A stretch of 64,000 nt of DNA, taken from assembly GCA_030710605.1 (NCBI GenBank), contig CP092879.1:23642116-23706115 (forward strand), given 5' to 3'. The stretch comes from Cordylochernes scorpioides. Its lineage: Eukaryota; Arthropoda; Arachnida; Pseudoscorpiones; Chernetidae. The notes beneath the pieces were generated by a model. That model worked only from the letters and a program-made list of their open reading frames with translations, did no database searches and was not told the origin of the DNA. The position numbers and the translations under genes are program-made. Below, one piece after another: positions 22,615 to 34,124 of the stretch (position 1 is its first letter; the number at the start of each line of letters is the position of its first letter).

Positions 22615-22870
22615 TAGTTCTTAAAATTAAAGATACTTCGGCCAGTAAATATTTTTATTATCTCGACGTTTCGACAAAAATATTTTGTCTCTTCGTCAGG
22701 AGCAAATAAAAATTAAAACATTTGGCAAGGCGTTAAAATTTTCCAAAAATGTTTAAGGCTTTGCAGGATGCTTTAATATTTTTTGGTCCTCACGAGGACA
22801 AAATATTTTTGTCGAAACGTCGAGATAATAAAAATATTTACTGGCTGAAGTATTTTTATTTTTAATATAA
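22615..22870. mobile_element. PLE-like foldback with hammerhead ends
   Basis: Inverted arms (about 22628-22690 and 22795-22856) share cttcggccagtaaatatttt and the GAAACGTCGAGATAATAAA block, which I recall from Penelope-like element ends. Each arm holds a hammerhead-like core; the left is complete, and the right has CTCACGA where CTGACGA is expected. The 100-bp centre is not coding. Confidence 0.6.
22661..22703 (-). ncRNA. Hammerhead ribozyme motif
   Basis: On the minus strand: CTC stem I strand, core CTGACGA, a long stem II (GACAAAAA/TTTTTGTC type), GAA, ACGT palindrome as 2-bp stem III, C at the cleavage site, then GAG closing a 3-bp stem I. All core bases are present. The minimal stem III is typical of PLE hammerheads. 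Confidence 0.65.
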
Positions 22871-23120
22871 TATAAGTTTAGTTTATCGGTGTTGATTCTT
22901 TTAGAGATTTCGCCAGTCAATAGCTTGAGTATAGGTAAGTCTTTTTTTATTCTTACTTTATATATAGTGTTTGTGTTGTATGTGGTGGGTGTGAATGGTC
23001 TACTTTAATTCAATCATTCAATGATACATTTAAAAATGTAACAACAAACTAATTATATGTACCTATAACAAGTATTCCATGATCATCATTGTGGGTAGTA
23101 AGCAACAGCTCTTATTGTAA

Positions 23121-23700
23121 GTGTACCATATGTCTAGGACATGCAACAACTGTCCTGGTGTGGAACTAAGACCTACCCACATATTCTCATGCCGAGCAAT
23201 GGCCGCAGCCTTGCAAAAATTAGACATGGACCCAGAGAAGCAGCTTTACATATTCAAGATAATAGACATTGCGACTGCTGTGATAGAGATGCATGGAGAC
23301 ATCTGAGGCTCTTCATTGAACACGACGACGACAACAACAACAGAAAATCAACATGGACCCAGATCAGCAGCTTTACACACCCAAGATAGTGGATATTGCT
23401 ACTGCTGTGATAGAGAGAGATGCATGGAGACATCTGAGGCTCTTCATTGGACACGACAACAACAACATAAAATTGACATGAACCCAGAGCAGCAGCTTTA
23501 CATACCCAAGATAGTGAACATTGCTGCTGCTGTGATAGAGATGTATGGAAACATCTGAGGCTCTTCATTGAACACGAGAACAACAACAACAACAGAAAAT
23601 CAACATGGACCCAGAGCAGCAGCTTTACATGCCCAAGATAGTGAACATTGCTGCTGCTGTGATAGAGATGTATGGAGGCATCTGAGGCTCTTCATTGGAC
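23121..23700 (+). pseudogene. LINE 3' end with a fourfold tandem ~126-bp repeat
   Basis: The first frame (23121-23306) reads CNNCPGVELRPTHIFSCRAM and a DPEKQLYIFKIIDIA tail, a CxxC...H...C LINE ORF2 C-terminus. The tail segment is then repeated: ATGxACCCAGA anchors lie at 23226, 23353, 23478 and 23605 (periods 127, 125, 127). Each unit ends in a stop and a (CAA)n/(CGA)n microsatellite. The repeats still encode the same peptide in each unit, though only the first is joined to the zinc motif. Confidence 0.7.
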
Positions 23701-24176
23701 ACAACAACAACCATATGTCTACCTATATAAAAATCAATTCGACTTTTGAACTCAAAATTGTTCTAGAAACCCGTTTGGTTATTTTCACACATGGATAGGG
23801 TTGTACTTTAACAAAATTCTGGGGCCATTAAATACATTTCTTTCTCAGGAAAAAATATTCCAATATGGAATTCGATCCTTGGTCGGTGGCTTTAGAAATT
23901 CGACGGCGTGTACGATTCCTCCACCACCATAATAAGAATTAAATCTAAATAAGTGTGAAGTATATTGATTCAAGCTAATAATATATGGACAAAATTACAA
24001 AGTAGTTATAAATGTTGTATATACAAATAAAAAATATTGCATATAGCTAATATAGGATTACATTCACCAGGCCTATCTTTAAAAAAAGCTATAAAACAGA
24101 ACTAGAGTCTATATAACTATATGTCTAGTTTCCCTATTTCTAGACACCTGCCTATTATATAAATATTAGTAATTAT

Positions 24177-24370
24177 AAAAATTCGAAACTATTATAGACG
24201 CGTAGGATTATTTTTAAAAATGGCAATTTCTACTATCCTTACTCCAGTGGAAAATTTGATGAGAGGGCCTGGCTCATCAGTGGTGAACCCTCCCAGCGGT
24301 TTTGCCAGTTTAATCTACCCTTTTTTTTTTTAAAAGAATCATACGCGTTCATAATAGTTTCGAATTTTCA
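24177..24370. repeat. Foldback with CTGATGAG centre
   Basis: Inverted arms (aaattcgaaactattataga and its complement) flank a centre containing CTCATCAG (24273-24280) and an inverted gatgag/ctcatc pair. Its left arm also appears at 14945-14980 beside the LTR element. No coding content. Confidence 0.6.
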
Positions 24371-25612
24371 TAACAGATGGCGCCCTATTGCATCATAAAA
24401 TAAATAATTGGTTTATTTAATTGATAGGTTAGTTAGTTTAGATTTTTGTTTGTTTATTATGCATGTAATAAATTAATATTACTTGAATCGGATAGTTGGC
24501 GTTCAGCCCTAGAGGAGTTATGTCTACTTTCTCTATTTCTCGATAGCTGCTTATTTAGTGAATAGTTTAAAATAAAGATAATTTTTGGATATAAACAAAA
24601 AATACTGTATTTTTACCCTACATATTTTAAAACAAAGGTTTGTTAACAACATGGTTAGTATATAGTTTTTCGTTTATATAAAAAGTAAACTGTTTATATT
24701 GTAGCATAGAAATCTGTCTTGGAATATCTTAAGATATGAAAGTATTTATTGATGACGTCAGTACGACTAGTCAACAATTATCAAACAAGAACCACTATAT
24801 ACAGCTAGAGAATATTGAGCAAGCAAGCTAAGGACCATGTATGATGATTGCACTAATTCTTAGCAATAATCGTGTGTTAAATATTTTCATTGAATAATTA
24901 AATTAAATAATAAAATATAAATTATTTCTTCGTCACAATATTTTGAATACGTGTGTGTATTTATAAGTTAATACAATTTTTGACTGTAAACTCTTTAATT
25001 TAACTTGGGTAAAAACTATAGGGTTTGGAAAGATTAAGTAACCAAACTTTTAAATTAAAATTCGCATCTACTTTATACATTCTATTTTTATACTTATATA
25101 AACTATTCAAATTAAGCACTCATTTAAAAGGATTATTTATTTTTATTCTCATTAAAACTTCACAAACAAATTGACCCAAATATTTATAAAAAAGAATCCA
25201 GGAAACTAATTATAAATTTATACCTCCAAATTATAACTTCATTTGAAAGGGTTTTTTTTTTCATTAATTAGAAAAAATATGTACCCTTCTATAATTTTAA
25301 TGGAGCTTTTAGATGTGTTATGTGACCGTGAATTCCTCTTCATATTTCAACTATCCTTTTTTTCTTGATTTAATTTAATATAGAAATGAACGTTTGTGAA
25401 GTGGCAATTGGTTTGAACTAAATACTGAATGTACATGCCTATTAACTAAAAAATATATATATAAACGTAATTATTTTTAAAATATCACAAAGAATGCTTC
25501 CTTTTAAGTTTATATAGGTTTTTAAAATTTAAATATAATAAAGTTAAAAGTAGCAATATTTTGAAATATTAAGCATTTGTCTTTTATTTAAATGGTAGTA
25601 TATAGATAGATA
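24371..25612. other. AT-rich stretch without recognised features
   Basis: Low-complexity AT-rich DNA; I see no gene, RNA or clear repeat ends here. Confidence 0.4.
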
Positions 25613-26915
25613 CAGAGGGTGTTCACACTTATAGGAAACAAGTTTATTATTAAATATTGAAAATTAACACCATATTTGAAATTTTTCAAATGTTCTATTT
25701 GAAAGCCCTTTTGTTTATTTACAGAACGGCACCTGATTTTCCACGATAGCAGACACTTTCTGATCATGGTCATACTCTAAAGATCCCATTCTTCCTTTAC
25801 CACTTTCCAGAGCTAATCTTACCTATTTGGACATAATTAGAATATGTAAACAAGATTATATCAACATTTCTAAAAAGGGTATTTATAATATTATTCACGA
25901 CAAAAATATCAAGTTTTTATTCAAAGCACCTACGGAGAAATGGACAAAAGATTATCACCCTATATCTGTGAGAACTCCTGCAATTGTCAAAAAAGTGAAA
26001 AAATATATTGCAAAAGAAAATCCTAGGCCACAAAGAGATATAGCCAAATTAATAGGAACATCAGTGTCAACGATAAATAAAATAATAAAAAAAGATTTAG
26101 GCCTAAAAGCTACAAAAAACATGCGGTTCACAAATTGTTTCAGAGCCATATTCGTCAGCGACACACTATCAGCAGATATTTTTATGAAAATTTCTTGGCT
26201 GCTGATAGATGGAAATTTATTGTTACATATGACGAAGCATGGGTATATTTAACCGATTGCGACAGAAAAAGAGCTATATACTATCAAAAAAGGGTTGGAA
26301 AAATCTAGGCCAATTAGGTTGAAGGAATGTGCCGAAAGTTACCCCAAAGGATTTATGGTGGCATGCGGTATATCATATGAAGGAAAATTAAAAATAAGAA
26401 AAGTTGAAAGAAATGCCAAAATAAACTCAGAGTACTATCAAAACAACATTTTAGAACCTATATTTTTAAATGATATTCCCTCTATCTATGGAAAACAGAG
26501 CAACAAAGTCTGGTTTCACCATGATAACGCCACAAGCCATACCTCATCTTCAACCCAAGCTTATTTTAAAAATCTAAGGCAAAGAACAGGAATCAACACT
26601 ATTCCAAAGAACAGAACCTCTGTAAAATCTCCTGATTTAGCCCCGATGGATTTTTGCATTTTTGGATGCCTTAAAAGTGCACTTGGAAAGAGACACCCTA
26701 GGACAATTGAAGGTCTCTGGAAAGTGGTAAAGGAAGAATGGGATCTTTTGAGTATGACCATGATCAGAAAGTGTCTGCTATCGTGGTAATTCAGGTGCCG
26801 TTCTGTAAATAAACAAACAATCTTTCAAATAGAACATTTTAAAAATTTCAAATAGGGTGTTAATTTTTAATATTTTATAATAAAACTTGTTTCCTATAAG
26901 TGTAAACACCCTCTG
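25613..26915 (+). mobile_element. Tc1/mariner transposon, DD41D type, ~205-bp TIRs
   Basis: Ends begin CAGAGGGTGTTCACACTTAT and close with the inverse, flanked by TA on both sides (25611-25612 and 26916-26917). The inverted repeats extend about 205 bp, to the cactttccagag region, which is unusually long for a 1.3 kb element. It encloses one broken transposase. The spacing of the catalytic residues places it with the DD41D lineage, which I recall as Visitor. Confidence 0.92.
25827..26789 (+). pseudogene. DD41D transposase, frame-shifted
   Basis: The first frame (25827-26252, no ATG at its start) contains a helix-turn-helix (PRPQRDIAKLIGTSVSTINK). A shift near 26150 leads to the first catalytic Asp in VTYDEAWVYL, followed by a stop at about 26308; the 26295-26789 frame then carries WFHHDNATSH with the second Asp and SPDLAPMDFCIFG with the third. 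By my count 41 residues separate the second and third Asp. At least two shifts make it inactive. It ends inside the right inverted repeat, so that repeat encodes the last residues. Confidence 0.85.
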
Positions 26916-29900
26916 TATTTATGCGAACTACATTGGAGGAAGAAATATACAAGTTTGATATAAGATGAGCTTCTATTAATAAATGGATGAGCATTAATTT
27001 TTTTCAGGGATTATGAATCTATAAAAGCAAAGGTCGACTCTAGCCAAAATAAATGTCAAAACTAAACGCCATCTATTGACCGATACCGCAAACTAGGAAT
27101 GTGTAACAGTGTTTAAAATTTCATTGAATCAGCTCTCTATTTTCGACCAATTTCTGAAAGATAACTGTAAAACAAAGGGAAAATATTTAAATCGATTAGA
27201 TGGTGGTTGGGCGGTGGTGAAGGTGGAAATCCCAAGTACGTCATTATGGTAAACGACTACTCATACCTTTCACCACATAAATACACCACATGTCTACACA
27301 TATGTAGAAAGCAGCTGAACCTACGCACTTACAAGTGTTCTATAGCACTTTAATTACTTTCACTCACTGGTGGATTTGGACTTTTGAAAAAAACGTGTGA
27401 GCCAATGAAGAGAATTTTTACAACAAAAAAAAGTGTCCAATATAAGATATAATTCTTGGTCGAAGCTATAGAAAATAGATAGATCCCCTTCCTCGAGATA
27501 AAATACCTTCTATGGTGAACTGAATAGGCAGCTGGTGTAGTAAGCAGTTGGTGAGCAGGAGGTATGAGATAAAGTCCAACTGGACTCTGGTACCAACTTG
27601 CTGTACGAATTGGCCAATTTATCAAAACTATAGTAAACACTAATGAAACATTCCGAAAATTTTCCCCATTTGGAATTCCTTTTTATTTTCATCCAAATTT
27701 TTATAACTTACAGTTCATCACAAATCATGATAATTTTGGACAATTTCCTTCGAAATTTGGGGCAACGGATTATCCTAGCTGCTTCTGTGGTAAAGAAAAT
27801 CAAAACTCAATACATTTATTTATAGAATGTCCAATCTTTCACAGCTACAGAAATAATTATTTTTATCCCATCGAAGAAATTTTCGAATTTGTATATAACA
27901 AAGAAACTTATGTAAGATTCAAAATTTCTGTAAATTCATTTTAGATTTTCTTTTCTGTTTGAGAAAACTAACCTTTCGTTTTTAATTTTGTTTTTATCCG
28001 GTTATTGAATCGTATATAAAATGAATTGTATATTGGTTGATAAAATGTATTTAGGCGCAAGTATCCCAAGCTGGGATATAGCGTCCGATATGTCAAATAA
28101 AAAAAAACTTGCTGACGGCAACCATCATCTTGCCTCTGCTGGGCTCTCGTTCCTTATTCTATGCAAATATGTCGGCTCCACTTGTGGCTTGGCACTATGG
28201 ACACATTGCAGTTTTATATTAAAAATCCATACTTTCGCTACAACTGTAAATTCCCGAAACCATGGTATGCAGGTAAGCTTGTCTGAAATCGTTAAAACTG
28301 GTGTTATTATTTATCATCACCAGTAAAGTATAGGAATATGCCCTAATATCTGTTCATTTGTCATAATGTCAATGTTTAGTAATAGGAATTTCGTTTGAAA
28401 ATAATACTAGAATTTATAATATAATGCCACATATGATTGTAGAACGATGTTTGACAATTATATCGCAAATGTTTCTTTTGAACGAAAAGTATAAATTTAT
28501 TTTAAGGAGAAATAACGATTATTTCTATCCTTAGGGATGAAGTATGAAAGGATGAATTGTGAAGAGTAATGATAAACGAAAAAAAAAAAACTAGAATTTC
28601 TAAAAGAAAATATTTCACTACACTATTAAACTTCAACTAGTAATGCATTGCTTTATTAGAAGCTAAAAACGAACTTTTAATAAAGATGCGTATTAACAAT
28701 CAAAATTGTAATATTAGCTAAAAAGAAATTTACAAAAAAAAACTTACAATATATAAAGAAAAGCTATTTTTCTTTAGGATTTGAATTGTGATATTAGTTT
28801 TGTTTTCAACATCTAGTGGAACAGAAATCAAATAAACAATTATTTAACCTGTTCCCTGATATTTGGCCAACCCGATTTCTTGATAACAGCTTAAATCAAT
28901 GTTTAATTAATTTCTGTTCCACTAGATGGCGTCCGCCATCTAAAAACATGTGCTTCTGTTCAGGATATGCTTTCAAAATTTTTAATATCAACATATTCAA
29001 CTACACTATTGAACTTCAACTATTAATGCATTTATTTATTAGACGCTAAAACGTACTTTTAATAAAGATGCGTATTAACAATCGAAATTTTAATATTAGT
29101 TAAAATTAATTTACTCAAATACTTACAATATATAAAGAAATGCTGTTTTTCTTTAGGATTTGAATTGTAATATTAGTCTTTTTATGCAGAGCTGTCTCTG
29201 TTGTTTTCAACTTTTACCCACATAAATTTCTATTTAACAGTGACTAAATTTCATTTCCATAAAAGAAATGCCTAATCTAAAAAAAATGTTTTTTTTAAAT
29301 TAGAGAAGTTAGGAAAATAAATATATTCTATTGAGTTATGTGCTCCATTCTGAACAATATTAGATTAAAAGGAATTGAAGAATTCCTCAGAATTCTATAT
29401 GAAAATATATTGTTGAAGATTCATTGATCAAATTCTATTAAGAATTGTACCCATTGTGTATGGAACGATAATCCAATTGTTCAACATTGCGCTACTGAAT
29501 TCGAAATAAAGAAAAATCAAATGCAAATTTGATCAAGTTAAACTCCGAAATGAGATTTTTTTATCATAGAGCGTTAGATAAATTGAAATTTTAAATTTTT
29601 ATAAATTATGTATATTTGAAGAATGTTAAATTTGATTTTCTATTCATACGTGTAATGTTTTGTGAAATATATTTTGATTTACATACACATATGTAATTTT
29701 TACTTGTAGTTTTTTTTTGGGGGGGGGGGAGAAAGAAGAGAGCTTGCCGTTATTCTATTACTTTTTTTTAATTAGATAATTTTTCTTATAGTCAAAGAGA
29801 ATATATGAGCAATAGTTACACATAAATTATTTGAAAAGTAAAAATATAAAATTCAGGTAAAAAGTTTCTTTCACCTGAATTTTATATATTTTCTTTTCAT

Positions 29901-31106
29901 AAGAGAATATAATCACAAATTCACAGAAATAATAGAACATCAGATGTTCTAGTTTAAAATATGTACAGGGTGATCCAAAAGTCCCGCACAACTTTAAAAA
30001 TTAATAACTCCGCGAATATTTGCGCTAGAGCAATGCGGTAAACACCATTGTGTTCAGAATGCAATGGGATTTTTTATGGCAAATATTGAAAATTTCGAAA
30101 TTGATTTTAGTTACAATTTCATTCCCTAGATGGCGCTGTACCAGAATCAGAAATTCAGCGGCCAAATTGTTCGATTAATTGAAAAATATAACTGATCGAC
30201 ACGTATTTTTCCTTTTTGTATACCAGGAAAGAATCCTAATAATATCAAATCGTTAATTAATAAAGCACCATTTCGCCAAAAGTTAGAAGAAATGGTTAAC
30301 GATTTTTAAATACAATCTGAGATATGTAAAATAGGTATATGCAAATTAAAACATGTAGCAAAAATATTTATATTTTTGATAGAGTTTTGTCAAATATATT
30401 GAATGTTTGAAAAACATAGCTGAATTCAATACACGATTTTTTGAAATGTTAATATAGTACCAAAAATTATGATGGTACTACTAATAGGATTTCTTGCTAT
30501 AAGGAATGTGTAATTTCTTGAATAATTGGCGACACTCGACTATTTAACTGGAAATTTGTCATGATCCAACAAATGAAATATAGATGGGAGTGACAAAATA
30601 CATTTGTCGTACTTTATTCCAAATATCCTATGGGCTTGTCAAATGTTATCATTGTTTATTATACTGTACACGATTTTTAAAAATGTATCCCCTCAAATAA
30701 ATATAATTTTTAAATCAAATTTTTGCGTTGAAAAACGTGGTAGTAAAATCATTTTGTATTATTTTTTTTTTGCCCAAAATTTCTAAAGGTGGGGGGTTAC
30801 AGAGAATATTCCTTATGCTATTTCTTTTAATGAGCGAAAAGCGATAAATTAAACATAAGGGGTAAAATTGTGTGTAGAGTGTTATTCGAGAAGTTATAAC
30901 ACTTTGGTCTGCACGACATAATATAAGATGTGAGCAAATGACAAACAAACAAAAATTACTTTTCACAAATAAAAAAGACACAAGATATGAGGACAGAATT
31001 TATTTACCCATAACCCAACACAAAGAGCTGCAAAACATTGGTAGATAATATAATACATGGAAGCTTTTATAACACATGAGGTAACTGCCTTCTCTCTTGT
31101 ATTAGG

Positions 31107-32210
31107 TCAGAATCCTTGTTCAATGTGGCGACCTTCATTCTCAAACACCGCCTGCAGACGATAGATGACAGATTGGTCATCATTAAATAAAATATCTGAT
31201 GAAATTGATGAAACGTGCCGTCTGATAGAAGCCTTCAACATGACCAATGTGGTAGGCCGGCATCGACAAACACGCGACTTAATGTACCCCCATATCCAAA
31301 AATCGCAAGGCGTCAAGTCTGGTGATCTTGAAGGCCACTGGTGTATAAAGTGGCGACTTATCACACGATCTTCACCGAACGTATCCTTCAGCAATTGTTT
31401 GGCACCGCGGGAGATATGAGGAGGTTCTCCATCTTGCATGAATGTTATTTCGCTCAGTGCTTGTCTGTCCTGCAATATGGGGATAACCTGTTCTCTCAAA
31501 AGTTGAACATAACGTTCACCAGTTACAGAAACGGTTTTAAATGTTCTTCCATTTATTTCTTCAAAGAAAAATGGCCCAATAATAAAAGAAGTAGTGAACC
31601 CACACCAAACTATAACTCTGGGCTGATGAAGTGGCATTTCTGTAAAAATCCTAGGGTTTTCTGTTGCCCAAATGCGGCTGTTTTGAGTGTTAACTTCTCC
31701 GTTCAGAGAAAATTGAGCTTCATCTGTCCACAGAACATTCAACAGCCAGTTTTCATCAATATCAATTTGCCGGAAAACCCATGAAGCGAATTCTTGACGC
31801 TTCTCAAAATCGCCGACTTTTAGCTCGTTAAGTCTTTGAATTTTTTTACGGGTATTTTTTAAGACAAATTCTTAGTGCTCTCCAAACTGTTCCATATCAA
31901 ATCCCCGTTTGTCGAGCACTTACTTCTCCATACGTGGATAACGTTTCAATAGCTTCAACATTCTGCGAAACCGTAGCAACCCCTGACTTGCATGTCAATG
32001 GTCTTCCACTCCGAGATTTTGCTTCCAGAGAGCCAGTCTTCTCCAAAGTTTTTATCATTCGCCTTAGAGAGTAGCAACTCATGGGTCCTTTACCGCTTCG
32101 AATACCTTTAAAGGTACGAAACGCTTGTAAAGCTTCAGTGGCAGATTCTGAATTGCAATACAAAATTTCACCAAGAGTGATTTATGCTGTAGTGATGGTA
32201 AAATAAATTG
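31107..32210 (-). pseudogene. DUF4817-type Tc1/mariner transposase, left half
   Basis: On the minus strand the N-terminal helix-turn-helix region (YCNSESATEALQAFRTFKGI ... EKTGSLEAKSRSGRP) is in the 32163-31897 frame. A deletion and frame shift separate it from the catalytic region 31742-31107: VLWTDEAQFSLNGE (first Asp), FMQDGEPPH (second) and SRSPDLTPCDFWIWGY (third). By my count 42 residues lie between the second and third Asp. Compared with the right half it lost a few residues after SARQ and has shifts near 31850-31900. Confidence 0.85.
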
Positions 32211-32413
32211 TTGTGCATGTAAATAGATGAAGATTATTTGCATTTTTCAAAACCTCATTATGTAAAAATATATGTGTATATAAATTGGATATTTGTTGTT
32301 GGCCGAACCAATAACCATACACACCTCATCTCGTTAACGGAATAATGTTCTTTGTCTGGTCTGCCTTTTTTTACTCTCTTTGGAGTAGATTTGCTTTTTG
32401 ATAGTTTTTATTT

Positions 32414-33564
32414 ATGGAGCTGAACCAGTATGATGGCGGTGGTGGAGGAAGTCAGCAGGCCAACAAGCGGCCGCGTTCTGAGGACGAAGACCTCCTCCCG
32501 TCTTCCCATCACCAATTTAAATTCAACAGCACGGCGAACTTGTTCAACTTTGAGTGCCAAACCTTCGAAGCGATCATTGCCGACACCAGCCTGGACTCCC
32601 CCGAAAAAATACAGATGGCCACCAAAGGACTGATACTGACTCTCGTCCAAGAGGCAGAACTTCTTCTTAAGGACGCCTTCAAGGGAGCCAGTCTAGGAAG
32701 ACCCAATCCCACAGCCAACGTCCCGATTCCCTCCACCTCTTTTGCCTCGGTAGTGGCAGAGAAAGACAAGCCGGTAAAGCCTGCACCTCCGAAACCCAAA
32801 GCGAAATCCACATTTGTGAATCTGGCTCCTTCCTTCGAATCGCATGTCGTCGTCAGGTCGGCTAACCCCAAAGCAACCCAAGGGAATTTTTGAGGGAAAT
32901 TCAAAAGATTCATCCTTCCCTAGCGTCATCAAAACACGTGGTGGCGTCCATCAACACCAGCGGCGAGGTGGTTTTCCACCCCAAAACAACCCAAATGGCA
33001 AAGTAGCTGGCCACTGGGCTGAACTCCCTGCCAACGGGCCTAAGCTGCCCCGAGTGCCCGGTTATCCTACCAAGATACTGCCTCTTCAGAGTGGACGGGG
33101 AGGTGCGGGACGATGAGATATGCGAGAGCTTCCGCTCCAACCACTCCGTGCAGTCACTCCTGGAAAAGCGTGAAATCAGGGTAGTCCATCGATCAAAGAA
33201 TGCGGCACACAGCACTAGTACAGTGTTCATCGAAGTGGACAACCAAGTCGCCGAAATCCTCGGTCAACATGGACGAATTCCTGTGGCGGGTCTAGTGCAC
33301 AGGTATGAGCGCAGTCATACTTTAAAGCAATGCTTCCGTTGCTGTGGCTTCGGCCACCGCGCTTCTGCCTGTCCAGCTGCCCATCCAATCTGCTATCGCT
33401 GCGGCTCTGCAGAGCATGAGGGCATCCGATGCTCGGTCGAGCCAAGCCAAAGCCGCTGCTGCCGCTGCAGAAAAAAAATCTGGAGCTCCCACAACCACTT
33501 TGCCACATTATCTACCTATCCCTTTGTAAAAGAGAGAATACCCCGAACAAGTAACAATGTCTAG
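32414..33564 (+). pseudogene. LINE A ORF1 (Gag-like, CCHC zinc knuckles)
   Basis: The frame from ATG 32414 (MELNQYDGGGGGSQQANKRP) is low-complexity and acidic. A shift near 32890 leads to EFLREIQKIHPSLAS ... NTSGEVVFHPK, a stop follows at about 33004, then the same frame resumes through SLLEKREIRVVHRS to two zinc knuckles, CFRCCGFGHRASAC and CYRCGSAEHEGIRC, and a Cys/Arg-rich end at 33564. The arrangement is that of ORF1 in R1/I/Jockey-like LINEs. One shift and one stop inactivate it. Confidence 0.8.
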
Positions 33565-33568
33565 GCCA

Positions 33569-34123
33569 AACTCCTTAATAGTTGACCACGTCAGAGAAAC
33601 CGGACACACTCCAGACTTCAATAATACCAGAATCCTCCATACAAATGCCAAACCTAAAACCCAAAGACTCATTCTTGAAGCAATAGAAACCATGAAGCAC
33701 CCTAAACCATTAAACAAAAGTATACAGTTGCCATCACAGTACGTTCCCCTTCTATCCTAAAAAATTTCAAAAGCCATATAAAACAATAGCCATTCCATTT
33801 TTGTCTCCACTAAATCCTTTGAACTGTATATAGTTGATTATTTATATTTATTCAATTACGTAAATTTCTTTTAAGATATTTTTGTACTATATTATATTTG
33901 AAGTTAGGATCAGAGACATGACGTGGCCACGCGGTGCTATTGAAACGAGGGCGATAGGGGCGTGGTAATTTTATTTTCTTTTATTTTATTTTATATTAAA
34001 AACGATATATATAATCTATCCTTGTTTGTACACTATAGTTAGCTGAAGAAGGGCTTTCACGAAAGCTTCCTTAATCGCGTTAATAAAAAAGAGTTGCGGC
34101 GATATATGATTCCCTCTTTCTAA
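33569..34123 (+). mobile_element. 5'-truncated Penelope-like element inserted at LINE A ORF2 start
   Basis: A 13-bp target duplication (AATGTCTAGGCCA at 33556-33568 and 34124-34136) frames a 555-bp insert. Its first part (33569-33760) encodes ETGHTPDFNNTRILHTN ... RLILEAIETM ... IQLPSQYVPLLS. This aligns in order with the GIY-YIG C-terminus of the other PLE (minus strand around 42300: ESGHSFNLDNTTPV ... RLVLEALVS ... IDLPPQYSA). The 3' region ends with a hammerhead-like CTGAAGA...GAAAGCTT and TTAATAAA, matching the other PLE's end. The insertion separates ORF1 from ORF2 of LINE A and duplicates ORF2's start codon. Confidence 0.85.
34043..34068 (+). ncRNA. Degenerate PLE hammerhead motif
   Basis: CTGAAGA (34043-34049), a weak short stem and GAAAGCTT (34061-34068) align with the PLE hammerhead at 42912-42940, followed in both by TTAATAAA. 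Stem II has lost several bases compared with that copy, so it is likely inactive. Confidence 0.5.
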
Positions 34124-34124
34124 A

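Noticed and set aside
27350..27640. 96-codon minus-strand ORF at the start of copy B
   Set aside because: Antisense to a LINE C-terminal region; a shadow of it.
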